Origin: an uncultured Chromatiaceae bacterium
Lineage (GTDB): Bacteria > Pseudomonadota > Gammaproteobacteria > Enterobacterales > Alteromonadaceae
Length of the DNA stretch: 64,000 nucleotides
Reading direction: 5' to 3'
Assembly: GCA_937978655.1 (NCBI GenBank)
Contig: CALJUX010000022.1
Location: 82,427-146,426 of the forward strand
Shown here: positions 16,969-26,365 of the stretch, one piece after another
Layout of the letters: each line of letters starts with the position of its first letter
How positions within the stretch are numbered: position 1 is the stretch's first letter
Position numbers and translations under genes: made by a program
The notes under the pieces: generated by a model
The model's database searches: none
Told to the model about the DNA's origin: nothing
What the model saw: only the letters and a program-made list of their open reading frames with translations

Positions 16969-18158
16969 CGTTCCAGCAGCAGCGCGATGCCCTGGCCACC
17001 GCCGATACACAAGGTGATGAGCGCAAACTGGCCGTCAATCCGTTCGAGCTCATACAACGCTTTGACTACTAAGATGGCGCCGGTGGCGCCCACCGGGTGC
17101 CCCAGTGCAATAGCACCGCCGTTCGGATTGACCCGCGCCGGGTCCAGGCCTAGTGTACGGTTCACCGCCAGCGCCTGGGCGGCAAAGGCTTCATTGGATT
17201 CAATCACAGCAATATCCGCAAGGCTGAGGCCGCTTTGTTGCAATAACTGCCGGACGGCCGGAATAGGGCCTAATCCCATCATCGCAGGCGCCACGCCGGC
17301 AAAACTGCAGCTGCGTAAGCGCGCTCTGCGGGCCAGACCCTGTGCGCGGGCGTAGCGGGCGGTGGCGATTACCAGCGCTGCCGCACCATCATTGAGGCCG
17401 GAGGCGTTGCCGGCAGTCACCAGGCCATCCGCCACAAAGGCCGGTTTCAGCCGGCTGAGGCTTTGCAACGTGGTATCCGGTTTGATGTGCTCGTCGCTGT
17501 CAATCCACACAGGCCCGTGTGGGCCTTTGTGGCTGACCGGGCAGATCTGCGCCTGAAAATAACCGGCCTGTTGGGCATGGGCGGCTTTTTGCTGGCTGTG
17601 CAGGGCGAACTCATCAAGGTCGCTGCGACTGAACTGATATTGCCTCGCGATGTTTTCTGCCGTGACTCCCATATGACCGCTGCCAAAAGGGTCAGTCAGA
17701 ATACCCAGCGTCAGATCAGTGACGGTGCCATGCCCCAGCCGCAGACCGCGGCGCACGCCCGGCAATAAAAAAGCGCCCTGGGACATCGACTCGGCGCCAC
17801 CGCACAGCGCGACCTCGGAGCCTGGCCCGGTACCGCCCAGCAGCAGTTGCTGCGCCGCACTGATCACGGCCTGCAGGCCCGAGCCGCACAGCCGGTTGAC
17901 GCTAAAAGCGTTGCTGTGTTCGGCCATGCCGCTGCCAAGCGCAATCTGGCGCGCCAGATAAACATCGGCGGCGCTGGTGGTGATGATGTGACCAAAGATG
18001 CTGCTGCCAATCTCAGTTGGCGCAATGCCGGCACGCTGGATGGCACCTGTTGCCGCAACAGTGCCCAATTCAGCCGGGGTGTAGCCGGACAAGGCGCCGG
18101 CAAAACTGCCGATCGGGGTGCGGGCGGCAGATAAAATCACGATATCAGACAGTGGCAT
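16965..18158 (-). CDS. Acetyl-CoA C-acyltransferase (thiolase)
   Basis: 397 residues, the usual thiolase length. All catalytic residues are present: the nucleophilic Cys in NRLCGSGLQAV, the His in ALGHPVGATG and the second Cys in LCIGGGQG. It condenses or cleaves acyl-CoA in the cytoplasm. The biosynthetic type (acetoacetyl-CoA formation) is as likely as a degradative one; the partner genes that would decide are not nearby. I chose the ATG at 18158 (MPLSDIVIL) because it starts at the family N-terminus; GGAG lies 10 bases upstream. Monocistronic, with a terminator before narK. Confidence 0.88.
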   Translation of the reverse strand: MPLSDIVILSAARTPIGSFAGALSGYTPAELGTVAATGAIQRAGIAPTEIGSSIFGHIITTSAADVYLARQIALGSGMAEHSNAFSVNRLCGSGLQAVISAAQQLLLGGTGPGSEVALCGGAESMSQGAFLLPGVRRGLRLGHGTVTDLTLGILTDPFGSGHMGVTAENIARQYQFSRSDLDEFALHSQQKAAHAQQAGYFQAQICPVSHKGPHGPVWIDSDEHIKPDTTLQSLSRLKPAFVADGLVTAGNASGLNDGAAALVIATARYARAQGLARRARLRSCSFAGVAPAMMGLGPIPAVRQLLQQSGLSLADIAVIESNEAFAAQALAVNRTLGLDPARVNPNGGAIALGHPVGATGAILVVKALYELERIDGQFALITLCIGGGQGIALLLER

Positions 18159-18237
18159 AGGGTTTTGGGCTCCGGATGGATCTGGCCCGATTATGCGACG
18201 GTGCGCCGGCAAAACGCAATCCGCGCTGGCCAGACAA

Positions 18238-18271
18238 AAAAAGCCAGGCGGCTGTGCACCCCCTGGCTTTT
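18238..18271 (-). terminator. Intrinsic terminator after narK
   Basis: AAAGCCAGG and CCTGGCTTT form a stem with A and T runs on both sides, 18 bases beyond the narK stop. It separates narK from the thiolase gene on the same strand. Confidence 0.75.
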
Positions 18272-18288
18272 ATCTCGCAACATTAGCG

Positions 18289-19905
18289 CTATGGATTGTA
18301 ATACTCGCCGGATTTACGCAGATAAAAGAACCAGTTAATCACCAGACAAATGCCATAAAACAGGGCAAAACCGACCATGGCATATTCCGGCGTCGCCGCT
18401 TTGATTTGTTCGCCAAACACCTGCGGGATATAAAAGGCGCCATAAGCGGCCACTGCGGAGGTCCAGCCTAACACCGGGCCGGCCTGTTCTTTTGGAAACA
18501 CCACCGCAATGGTGCGAAAGGTCGAGCCGTTACCAATGCCGCTGGCGGCAAACAGGCCGAGGAAAATCAGAAAAAACGGCATAAAAAACTGCTCCGGCGT
18601 GGCAGATTGATAGGCTTGTTGCATGTAATAACCGGCGCCTAAGGCGCAGAGGATCATCACCACGGAACACAGCTGCGTGACCAGCGCGCCGCCCATTTTA
18701 TCGGCCAGCCAGCCACCGACCGGGCGGATCAACGCACCGATAAAGGGGGCTATCCAGGCATAAGTCAGTGCACTGGGCGCATTCGGGTTGACGACATTGT
18801 GCGTCATCACGCCGTCCGTCAGCTGGTGGCTGTAGCCAAAAATAACCTGAATAGACAGCGGAAAGGCAGCAGAAAAACCGATAAATGAGCCAAAAGTCAT
18901 CACATACAACACACTCATCACCCAGGTGTGTTTGTTGCCGAAGATTTGATATTGCCGCTCCAGACTGGCGCGGATAGCACCGGGTAACAGTTTCAGTAAA
19001 AAGACCGTGGCAAATAACACCGCCACTAACACCAGTTCTTTGGGGATGCCAAAACCAGAGCCGTTGGCCGACGCCGGTAACATCAGCCATAAACCGGCGA
19101 TGGCGGTCAGGAAACCAATGGTCAGCATCGACAGCTGGATGGCAAAAGACACCGGCGCCGACGGCAGTTTTGGCGTCACTTCGTCGGTATTGATATTGTT
19201 CATGCCAAACCAGGTGGCAAACGCCAGCGGGACTAATAACAGTAACCAGACAAAACCACCATTTTGCACCCAGGTGTCACTGCCGGCCGGAATAGAACCA
19301 ATCAGCGTGCCGCTGGCTTTTTGCAGCGTCATCGGATCGCCGGCGCCCAGCAGTGTAAAGGCGCCAAAGGTCATAAACAACGGCACCAGAATTTGCATCG
19401 AGGTGACGCCAAAATTGCCCAGTCCGGCATTTAAGCCAAGCGCCAGCCCTTGTTGTTTTTTTGGAAAAAAGAAGCTGATATTTGACATTGACGCGGCGAA
19501 GTTCCCGCCGCCAATGCCCGATAACAATGCCATCAGCTGAAACAGCCAGAACGGCGTGTTTTTGTCCTGCAGCGCCAGACCGGTGCCAATGGCCGGCAGC
19601 ATCAACAATGCAGTGGTAAAGAAAATGGTGTAACGTCCGCCGCACAACCGGACAAAAAAGCTGGCCGGGATGCGCAGGGTGGCCCCGGTTAAACCGGCGA
19701 TGGCGGTCAGCGAAAATAAATCGCTGGCGCTGTAAGGGAAACCCAGATTGAGCATCTGCACGGTCAGAATGCTCCATAACATCCAGACGGCAAAACCGCA
19801 CAATAAACTCGGGATTGAGATCCACAGGTTGCGCGTGGCGATGGCTTTGCCTGTTTGCGCCCAGAATTGCTCGTCTTCTGGTTGCCATCGTTTTAAATCG
19901 GCCAT
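18289..19905 (-). CDS. narK: NarK-type nitrate/nitrite transporter
   Basis: 538 residues, twelve predicted membrane spans, with the nitrate-porter signatures GGNFAASMSNISFFFPKKQQG and GLGNFGV in the first half and ASGIGNGSTFR in the second. It exchanges or symports nitrate and nitrite across the inner membrane. AGGAG lies five bases before the ATG. It is divergent from narL, with a NarL site and an FNR box between them. No narGHJI operon is within the window, so whether it serves respiration or only uptake cannot be decided here. A hairpin terminator follows. Confidence 0.93.
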   Translation of the reverse strand: MADLKRWQPEDEQFWAQTGKAIATRNLWISIPSLLCGFAVWMLWSILTVQMLNLGFPYSASDLFSLTAIAGLTGATLRIPASFFVRLCGGRYTIFFTTALLMLPAIGTGLALQDKNTPFWLFQLMALLSGIGGGNFAASMSNISFFFPKKQQGLALGLNAGLGNFGVTSMQILVPLFMTFGAFTLLGAGDPMTLQKASGTLIGSIPAGSDTWVQNGGFVWLLLLVPLAFATWFGMNNINTDEVTPKLPSAPVSFAIQLSMLTIGFLTAIAGLWLMLPASANGSGFGIPKELVLVAVLFATVFLLKLLPGAIRASLERQYQIFGNKHTWVMSVLYVMTFGSFIGFSAAFPLSIQVIFGYSHQLTDGVMTHNVVNPNAPSALTYAWIAPFIGALIRPVGGWLADKMGGALVTQLCSVVMILCALGAGYYMQQAYQSATPEQFFMPFFLIFLGLFAASGIGNGSTFRTIAVVFPKEQAGPVLGWTSAVAAYGAFYIPQVFGEQIKAATPEYAMVGFALFYGICLVINWFFYLRKSGEYYNP

Positions 19906-20012
19906 AAAAACTCCTGCATAAGGTTGCGTACCGGCATCACTATGCAGGCCAGACCGCGCCGCCTCAATGGATCTGAAGAGTTAGCAAAATGCCGCCATCA
20001 GCTTGTTTGGGA

Positions 20013-20028
20013 TACCTATGATGGGGTA
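20013..20028. promoter_or_regulatory. NarL 7-2-7 binding site (narK/narL intergenic)
   Basis: TACCTAT-GA-TGGGGTA: two heptamers in inverted orientation two bases apart, the preferred NarL layout. The first fits TACYYMT exactly and the second misses one base. It lies 108 bases before narK and about 165 before the predicted narL start site of transcription. Confidence 0.7.
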
Positions 20029-20141
20029 TTGTCTCGCCGTGATGTTTTAATTTTCTGGTTAAAAACAAATGGATACTGAATTTTGGTGGTTCTGCCGGCT
20101 GCAGGAGATTGTCCGCGTTCAGTTCTGTGCCGCGCACGGGC

Positions 20142-20155
20142 ATGATATAAATCAA
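20142..20155 (+). promoter_or_regulatory. FNR box of narL
   Basis: ATGAT-ATAA-ATCAA matches TTGATNNNNATCAA at 9 of 10 positions. A -10 candidate TAAATA lies at 20179-20184, which puts the transcription start near 20191 and the box centre near -42, the class II activating position. The remainder of the 312-base gap shows no further clear signal. Confidence 0.7.
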
Positions 20156-20217
20156 CATCAACCCCAACGGCTTATTGCTAAATAGGCACCAGAGTGGTCG
20201 CTAACAGGAATCCAGAT

Positions 20218-20907
20218 ATGCCAGAGCAGCACAATCAATTCGCCGACAAACAAGATACCGACAGCTACAGCGTGATGCTGGTGGATGATCATCCGCTGCT
20301 GCGCAAGGGGCTGCGCCAGTTGCTGGCTTTTGAAGCGGAGCTGCAGATAGTCGCTGAAGCCAGTTCCGGTGCAGAGGCGATAGTGCTGGCGAACGAGCTG
20401 GACCCGGATTTAATCATTTTAGATTTAAATATGCAGGGCATGGACGGCCATCAGACGCTGAAAAAGTTACGGGATGATGGCGTCACTTCCCGGATTGTGA
20501 TGCTGACGGTGTCGGATTCCAATGACGATGTGATTAAAGCCATCAGCCTTGGCGCGGATGGTTATCTGCTGAAAGATTCAGATCCGGATGAACTGCTGGA
20601 GCAAATCAAAAAAGCGGTGCAGGGCAAAATGGTGTTAAGCGAAGCAGTAAATGCCGCCCTGGCCGATGCCATCCGCCGGCCGGTGGAGAAACCCGCCACA
20701 GATCTGAGCCAGCTGACCAACCGCGAGCAGGAAATTCTGGAGCTGATCGCCAAAGGCCGCAGCAATAAACTGATTGCGCGCGAACTGGATATTTCCGACG
20801 GTACGGTCAAAGTGCACGTGAAACATTTACTGAAAAAACTGAATTTGCGCTCGCGGGTGGAAGCGGCGGTCTGGATGGTCAATTTTCAGGGCAAAAAAGG
20901 CAGTTAA
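20218..20907 (+). CDS. narL: Nitrate/nitrite response regulator NarL
   Basis: 229 residues. It follows E. coli NarL throughout: receiver (about 15-135) with VDDHPLLRKGLRQLL, phospho-acceptor Asp in LDLNMQGMDG and switch Lys in GYLLKDSDPDELL; then a LuxR-type HTH (about 165-225) with LTNREQEILELIAKG, NKLIARELDISDGTVKVHVKHLLKKL and RVEAAVW. It binds TACYYMT heptamers. I chose the ATG at 20218, with AGGAA upstream, because the GTG at 20194 would lie almost at the predicted transcription start. The cognate kinase gene is not beside it, so NarX or NarQ must be encoded elsewhere. moeA follows after 6 bases. Confidence 0.92.
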   Translation: MPEQHNQFADKQDTDSYSVMLVDDHPLLRKGLRQLLAFEAELQIVAEASSGAEAIVLANELDPDLIILDLNMQGMDGHQTLKKLRDDGVTSRIVMLTVSDSNDDVIKAISLGADGYLLKDSDPDELLEQIKKAVQGKMVLSEAVNAALADAIRRPVEKPATDLSQLTNREQEILELIAKGRSNKLIARELDISDGTVKVHVKHLLKKLNLRSRVEAAVWMVNFQGKKGS

Positions 20908-20913
20908 ACCGCA

Positions 20914-22203
20914 ATGACAACTCCTGTACCACCAAAAATGCCGATGTTGCCGCTGGCGGATGCGCTGGAACGGCTGTTGGCGGCCATTCGCAGCAGAATG
21001 CAGTTGCCACAGCAAACGGTCAGCATCTTTGCTGCACTGGACCGGACACTGGCCACTGAAGTGTGTTCGCCGGTGGCAGTGCCGACTGCCACCAATTCAG
21101 CGATGGATGGTTATGCGCTGCGTTTTGCCGACCTGATCCTGAACCCGGCACAGCGCTGGCCGGTGGTCGGGCAAAGTCTGGCTGGCCATCCCTGTACTGC
21201 GGAGGTTCCGCCCGGCTGTTGCATTCGGATCACCACCGGCGCCGTGGTGCCCTCAGATCTGGATACCGTGGTCATGCAAGAGGACATTCAGTGGTGTGAC
21301 GAGACGCGGACCAGCCTGAGCCTCAAACGTCGCCCGGTGGCCGGTCAGCATATCCGGCTTTGCGGCAGCGAGTTGGCCGTCGGGCAGTCCGTGCTGGCCA
21401 AAGGCACTGTGCTGGGGCCTTTGCAGCTGGGGTTATTGGCGACTTTGGGCATTGCCCAGGTGCCGGTGTTTGCACAGGTCCGCGTCGGTGTGCTCTCTGG
21501 TGGGGATGAATTAAAACAACCGGGTGAACCGCTGCAAAGCGGCGATTTGTATGACAGCAACCGTATTATGCTGCTGGCCGTGCTGCAACGCTTTGGTTGT
21601 CAGGTGGTGGACCTTGGCTGGGTAGCGGATGATCCGGTGGCTCTCAGGGCGGCGCTGCAACAGGCGGCGCCCAGGGTCGACGTGATTGTGTCCAGTGGCG
21701 GTGTCTCAGTCGGCGATGCCGATTATACCCGCCAGGTGTTGAGTGAACTGGGCCAGATGGATTTCTGGCAGGTGGCAATCAAGCCAGGTAAACCTTTTGC
21801 GTTTGGCTGGCTGGACCATCCTGCCAGCAGTGCGGACAATCCGCACCCGCCGGTGTGGTTGTTTGGCCTGCCGGGCAACCCGGTGTCGGCAGCGGTGACG
21901 GCGGAACAACTGCTGCTGCCGGCCTTGCAGCTGTTAAGTGGCCAGGACGTCAAAAAGCCGCTGTTGTGGCCAGCCAGAACCACGCAGCCACTGCGCAAAA
22001 AGCCGGGGCGGCTTGATATGCAACGCGTGGCGCTGCAGGTTCGCCCTGGCGGCATCAGCGCCGAGCCGGTGGGGACTGACAGTTCCGGCATGCTCAGTTC
22101 GCTGCTGCATGCAGACGCCCTGACGTGGCTGGAATGCCAGCGCGGGGATGTGGCCGCCGGTGAAGACATTTGGGTGCAGCCCAAAAGCAGCTGGTGGCGT
22201 TAA
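20914..22203 (+). CDS. moeA: Molybdopterin molybdenumtransferase MoeA
   Basis: 429 residues. MoeA inserts molybdate into adenylated molybdopterin. Visible motifs: TNSAMDGYALRFADL (N-terminal signature), RITTGAVVPSDLDTVVMQED, the MoCF-binding core SSGGVSVGDADYTRQVL and LPGNPVSAAVT, and the C-terminal domain IV. Cytoplasmic. It is 6 bases after narL and probably shares its FNR-controlled transcript, linking cofactor supply to nitrate use. A terminator follows. Confidence 0.94.
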   Translation: MTTPVPPKMPMLPLADALERLLAAIRSRMQLPQQTVSIFAALDRTLATEVCSPVAVPTATNSAMDGYALRFADLILNPAQRWPVVGQSLAGHPCTAEVPPGCCIRITTGAVVPSDLDTVVMQEDIQWCDETRTSLSLKRRPVAGQHIRLCGSELAVGQSVLAKGTVLGPLQLGLLATLGIAQVPVFAQVRVGVLSGGDELKQPGEPLQSGDLYDSNRIMLLAVLQRFGCQVVDLGWVADDPVALRAALQQAAPRVDVIVSSGGVSVGDADYTRQVLSELGQMDFWQVAIKPGKPFAFGWLDHPASSADNPHPPVWLFGLPGNPVSAAVTAEQLLLPALQLLSGQDVKKPLLWPARTTQPLRKKPGRLDMQRVALQVRPGGISAEPVGTDSSGMLSSLLHADALTWLECQRGDVAAGEDIWVQPKSSWWR

Positions 22204-22226
22204 CGCCTGCTGGCTTACTCCTTTTG

Positions 22227-22249
22227 CGCCGCGTGAAAGCGGCGTTTTT
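22227..22249 (+). terminator. Intrinsic terminator after moeA
   Basis: CGCCGC-GTGAAA-GCGGCG followed by TTTTT, 23 bases after the moeA stop. Confidence 0.85.
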
Positions 22250-22316
22250 ATTGATATAAAGCAATATCCGCTGCACGCAGCTGCGCACAATAGGCGCACT
22301 TTTATAGCGGAGCGCA

Positions 22317-24047
22317 ATGATGATTCTGGCAGACGTGTTACAGCAGCAGCTGTGCGACAACGGCATCCACGACCTTTATACCATTCCCGGTGATTTTATC
22401 CTGCCCTGGCTTAATGCACTGGAGTCGGCGCCAGCGTCGCAGCCCCGTGCATTGCGGTTAATTCAGCTCAGCCATGAACCTTCGGCAGTGTACGCAGCTG
22501 ACGCAGCGGCGCGCTGGCGCAATGCCCCGGCCGCGGTGATGCTGACCTATGGCGCCGGTGCGTTAAATGCGGTCAATGCCATTGCGCAGGCTTACATGGA
22601 ATATTTGCCGCTGCTGGTGTTTGCCGGCTATCCGTCGGCGCAGGAGGTGGCTGGCGGTTTATTACTGCACCATCAGGTCGCCGATTTGGATGCACAGCGA
22701 CGGATCCTGGCCGAAGTCACCTGTGGCCAGTGCCGGCTGGACGACCCGGCTACGGCCGCGCAGCAGCTGGCCGCTGTTATCGCTAAAGCAAAACGTGAAC
22801 GCCGGCCGGTGCTGATTGAATTGCCGCGCGATATGGCGCAAGCCGTGGTTACTGCGCCGATGCCCGACCCACAAAGTGCTGCGGGTTCCCCGGACGCGCC
22901 AACCGCACCTGGCGAGACTGAGCCGGCTGTGCTTGCTGCGTCAGACTTCGCTGCCCTGACAACTTTACTAGCGCCGGTGCGCCAGCCGCTGCTTTTAGTT
23001 GGCGTCAAAACCAAAAGATTTGCCTTTGCCGACGCGGTCAGCAAACTCGCTGCTAAGCATCAACTGCCGGTGCTGACCACTTTATTGGGCCGCAGCGCAC
23101 TGGAACAAAACCTGGAGCTGGCGGCAACGCCTGCCGACGCTTACTGGTCGGCCGGCGTGTTTAGCGGCAGCAAAGCCGATCCGGTGTTGCCGCTGTTGCA
23201 GCAGGCCGATTTGCTGATTTGCTGCGGCGTGATCCGTTCTGACAGTAATTTTGCCGCGCACACCGAACTGCTGGCGCAAAAACCAGTCCTGTGGCTGGAG
23301 GCCAGTGAAACCTTGCTGCCGGATGGCCGGCGGATTCTGGCGCCGGCTGCGGTGGTGCTGGCCGCCATCGCGCAATTGCTGCACCAGCCACTCAGCTGGC
23401 CAGCGGCGCTGCGTACTGAACCGGTCGCGCCTGCGGTGCCATGTTCTGCAGCGGATGCCGCGCCAGCGCCGGAATGGGGCTCTGACGCATTGGTGCAAAC
23501 CCTGCACGAGTGCTTAAGCCGGCAGTCGCAGCAATATCCTTTTGTTGTCGATATCGGCGATTGCCTGTTTGCCACCCTTGCCGCCACGCCGGATATTTTT
23601 ATCGCGCCGGCCTTTTACGCCTCGATGGGCTTTGCGGTGCCGGCGGGGCTTGGCGTGCAGCTTAGCAGCGGCAAAAGGCCAATAGTGCTGGTTGGTGATG
23701 GCGCTTTTCAGATGACTGGGCTTGAGCTTGGGCACTGCGCCCGCTATCGGCTCAATCCGATAGTGATAGTGCTGAATAACCAGAGCTGGGGCATGATCAA
23801 AGCATTTGCGCCGGATTTGGCCGCCACCGGCCTTGCCGGCTGGCAGTATGCTGCGCTTGGCCGTGGCATGGGCGGCGGCGCGGCGCAGGTCTGGAACGCT
23901 TATCAGTTTGCCAACGCCTTAGATGATGCGCTTGCCGACACCAGCCGCTTCCGGCTGATTGAAGTGATGTTGCCGGCACACAGTTACAGCCGCCGGCTGG
24001 CCGATTTTTCGGCAGCGTTATGTGGCGCGCCAGCGGTCTGTGCTTAA
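22317..24047 (+). CDS. ipdC: Indolepyruvate/phenylpyruvate decarboxylase (ThDP-dependent)
   Basis: 576 residues with the three domains of ThDP 2-oxo acid decarboxylases. The N-terminal domain has PGDFILPWLNAL and the activating Glu in LSHEPSAVYAADAAARW. The ThDP/metal motif near residue 460 is VGDGAFQMTGLELGHCARY...LNNQSWG. The pyrimidine-domain start resembles phenylpyruvate and indolepyruvate decarboxylases more than pyruvate decarboxylase. It would convert aryl pyruvates to aryl acetaldehydes, a step towards indole- or phenylacetate. GGAG precedes the ATG. It stands alone between two terminators; no link to the nitrate genes is evident. Substrate preference is inferred. Confidence 0.82.
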   Translation: MMILADVLQQQLCDNGIHDLYTIPGDFILPWLNALESAPASQPRALRLIQLSHEPSAVYAADAAARWRNAPAAVMLTYGAGALNAVNAIAQAYMEYLPLLVFAGYPSAQEVAGGLLLHHQVADLDAQRRILAEVTCGQCRLDDPATAAQQLAAVIAKAKRERRPVLIELPRDMAQAVVTAPMPDPQSAAGSPDAPTAPGETEPAVLAASDFAALTTLLAPVRQPLLLVGVKTKRFAFADAVSKLAAKHQLPVLTTLLGRSALEQNLELAATPADAYWSAGVFSGSKADPVLPLLQQADLLICCGVIRSDSNFAAHTELLAQKPVLWLEASETLLPDGRRILAPAAVVLAAIAQLLHQPLSWPAALRTEPVAPAVPCSAADAAPAPEWGSDALVQTLHECLSRQSQQYPFVVDIGDCLFATLAATPDIFIAPAFYASMGFAVPAGLGVQLSSGKRPIVLVGDGAFQMTGLELGHCARYRLNPIVIVLNNQSWGMIKAFAPDLAATGLAGWQYAALGRGMGGGAAQVWNAYQFANALDDALADTSRFRLIEVMLPAHSYSRRLADFSAALCGAPAVCA

Positions 24048-24080
24048 GGCGTCTGCGTGTAAGCCGGCTGCATGTGAGCC

Positions 24081-24102
24081 GGCTGCGTTTAAACCCGCAG
24101 CC
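24081..24102. terminator. Hairpin between convergent ipdC and modE
   Basis: GGCTGCG-TTTAAACC-CGCAGCC directly before the modE stop. A short direct repeat AGCCGGCTGC (two copies, 24062-24085) overlaps it. Confidence 0.5.
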
Positions 24103-24103
24103 G

Positions 24104-24910
24104 TCAGGCCGGCACCGCCAGGATCACGCCTGAGGCTTTAAACAACGCGCTGATAGTGCCACCTTCGTCAAGCCCCAGCGCCTGTGCACTGATGTTGGTC
24201 ACTGTCGCGGCAATAGTGGTGGTGTCGTTCAGCGCGATCAGCACTTCGGTATTCACCGCGCCTTGCAGCAGCCGGACTATCTGGCCGCTGTACTGATTGC
24301 GCGCTGACGTTTTGACGCCGGCATCGGCGCTCAGCAACATCACATTGCTGGATTTAACCAGAGCAAAAGCCTCGCTGTGCAGCTGCAACCCCAGCCGCTG
24401 ACAGCTCTCATGGGTGATGATCGCCACAACTTCAATGCCATCCGCGGTGCGGATAGTGACTTCATCATTGACGACGCCGGGCGTGAGGGCACAAACAGTG
24501 CCTAAAAATTGATTGCGCGCGCTGGTTTTCATACTCAGTCTCCGTAGTAACAACAGGTCATCAAGCACCGCTGTGGTTTGCGCCGATAATTCGGATAAAT
24601 AACGCTGATGGGCCGCTTCGATGTGGGCAAAGTTTTGCACCAGCTGCCGGCCGCGCTCGGTCAGCTGTGAACCGCCGCCACCTTTGCCGCCGGCGGCGCG
24701 CACTACCAGCGGCGTGCCGGCGATATGATTCATCGCTTCAATGGTATCCCAGGCGGTTTTATAGCTGATGCCGGCGGCTTTGGCGGCGTGGGTAATAGAG
24801 CCGCAATGGTCTATTTCACGCAGCAGCAACACCTGGGTTTTGCCGCCGAGCACCTGGCCTTTGACCGATAATTTGACCTCAGCTTCGACGGCGAAGCGGT
24901 TTGCATTCAT
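24104..24910 (-). CDS. modE: Molybdate-responsive regulator ModE
   Basis: 268 residues. The N-terminal LysR-like winged helix (about 10-110) has LLREIDHCGSITHAAKAAG and SYKTAWDTIEAMN, and a Gly-rich turn GGKGGGGSQLTERGRQL typical of ModE. Two Mop (TOBE) domains follow, each starting SARNQ (SARNQFLGTV and SARNQYSGQIV), which bind molybdate or tungstate. With metal it represses mod genes and can activate cofactor genes. It is the last gene of the leftward modABC-modE set, 22 bases after modC. A ModE-type operator lies before modA, so it probably controls its own operon. Confidence 0.93.
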   Translation of the reverse strand: MNANRFAVEAEVKLSVKGQVLGGKTQVLLLREIDHCGSITHAAKAAGISYKTAWDTIEAMNHIAGTPLVVRAAGGKGGGGSQLTERGRQLVQNFAHIEAAHQRYLSELSAQTTAVLDDLLLLRRLSMKTSARNQFLGTVCALTPGVVNDEVTIRTADGIEVVAIITHESCQRLGLQLHSEAFALVKSSNVMLLSADAGVKTSARNQYSGQIVRLLQGAVNTEVLIALNDTTTIAATVTNISAQALGLDEGGTISALFKASGVILAVPA

Positions 24911-24932
24911 TGATTTCTCCTTTGATGAGGTA

Positions 24933-25619
24933 TTAAGCGCCTGGACTGCAGTTGGTGCCAGTGGCGCTGCGGACCTGGCCTTCGGAAAGTTCGATCACGG
25001 CCTGGCCCAGCACTGCGGCGTCGGTGGCGTCGTGGGTGATCAGCAGCATCGGTAGTTGGGTTTGAATTTGCAGCTGCAGCAACTCTTCGCGCAGGCTGTG
25101 CCGGAGCCCGGCGTCGAGCGCTGCAAAAGGTTCGTCCAGCAACAACGCCCGCGGCGCGCCGGCCAGCGCCCGCGCCAGCGCCACCCGCTGTTTTTGCCCG
25201 CCGGACAGCTGATGCGGATACAAACCGGCACATGGCTGCAGCTCAAAACGCGCCAGCCAGTGCTGCACTTGCGGCAGTTCCTGCTGCTTGCCCGGATTGG
25301 CAGGGCCGCGTCTCAGCGCAAAGCCGATGTTCTGACGCACATTCAGATGTGGAAACAGCGCATAGTCCTGAAACAAATAGCCCAGCTGGCGCTGTTGTGG
25401 CGACAGGTTCAGCTGGCGGGCCTGGTCATACAGCACCTGGCCGGCCAGCGCGATGCGGCCGGTATCGGGCTGCAGCAGGCCGGCGATGGCTTTAAGCGTC
25501 AGGCTTTTGCCGGCACCGGACGGGCCCAGCAGCACCAGACGTTGGGCCTTGCTGTGAAAGCTGACGTCCAGGCGAAAATCGCCGGCGGCAAACTGCTTAT
25601 GGATATCAATCTGAAACAA
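24933..25619 (-). CDS. modC: Molybdate ABC transporter ATPase ModC (short form)
   Basis: 228 residues. Walker A is GPSGAGKSLTLK, the Q-loop FQDYALFPHL, the signature LSGGQKQRVALARALAG, Walker B LLLDEPFAALD and the switch His in LLITHD. The protein ends just after the ATPase core and lacks the C-terminal Mop/TOBE domain of E. coli ModC (352 residues), so molybdate-dependent trans-inhibition is probably absent. The start is TTG at 25619 with AGGAGA six bases upstream; a longer reading would run into modB. It powers the ModB permease. Confidence 0.88.
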   Translation of the reverse strand: MFQIDIHKQFAAGDFRLDVSFHSKAQRLVLLGPSGAGKSLTLKAIAGLLQPDTGRIALAGQVLYDQARQLNLSPQQRQLGYLFQDYALFPHLNVRQNIGFALRRGPANPGKQQELPQVQHWLARFELQPCAGLYPHQLSGGQKQRVALARALAGAPRALLLDEPFAALDAGLRHSLREELLQLQIQTQLPMLLITHDATDAAVLGQAVIELSEGQVRSATGTNCSPGA

Positions 25620-25654
25620 TGATGTTCTCCTGGCCTTGGTGCGGATGCGCGCTG

Positions 25655-26332
25655 TCAGCTTCTGCTTGCAACACTGCGGCGTCTGGTCAGCCACTGCGCC
25701 AGTAACAACAGCGCGATACAAAGCCCGGACGTCACCAGCACCAGCCTGTTGGCACTGTGTTGGTCGCCGGCCTGCACCGCCTCATAAATGGCAATCGATA
25801 AGGTCTGGGTTTTGCCCGGAATACTGCCGGCCAGCATCAGCGTGGCGCCAAATTCGCCCATAGCGCGGGCAAATGCCAGCATCAGGCCGGCCAGAATGCC
25901 ACGCCAGGCCAGCGGCAGACTGATGCGGCAAAACACCGCGAAGTTACTAAGACCCAGCACTTTGCCCGCCTGCAGCAGTTGCGGGTCGACCGCCTCAAAC
26001 GCCGCTCGGGCCGGTTTTAACACCAGCGGAAAAGTCACTACTGTGGCGGCGATAATGGCGCCTTCAATAGTGAAAATCAGCCGGATGCCAAACCAGCTTT
26101 CCAGCGCAGACCCAATAGCGCTGTGCCGCCCGAGCAGCACCAGCAGGTAATAACCGACCACGGTCGGCGGCAGCACCATCGGCAGGGTCAGCAGGGCTTC
26201 AAGCAGGCTTTTGCCGGCGAAATCACGCCGCGCCAGCAGATAGGCCAGACTGCCGCCGAACAGTAAATTCAGCAGCGTGGCGATACCCGCCACCCACAGC
26301 GATAACTCTATTGCACGCCAGTCCATAACCAC
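25655..26332 (-). CDS. modB: Molybdate ABC transporter permease ModB
   Basis: 225 residues with about five membrane spans. The ABC-permease EAA loop reads EAVDPQLLQAGKVLGLSNF, and ARAMGEFGATLMLAGSIPG is the strongly conserved ModB/CysT signature. Forms the inner-membrane channel with ModA and ModC. Gap of 33 bases from modA, 35 to modC. Confidence 0.95.
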   Translation of the reverse strand: MVMDWRAIELSLWVAGIATLLNLLFGGSLAYLLARRDFAGKSLLEALLTLPMVLPPTVVGYYLLVLLGRHSAIGSALESWFGIRLIFTIEGAIIAATVVTFPLVLKPARAAFEAVDPQLLQAGKVLGLSNFAVFCRISLPLAWRGILAGLMLAFARAMGEFGATLMLAGSIPGKTQTLSIAIYEAVQAGDQHSANRLVLVTSGLCIALLLLAQWLTRRRSVASRS

Positions 26333-26365
26333 TCTTTATTGCGAAAATGAAACACCGTCACGGCT

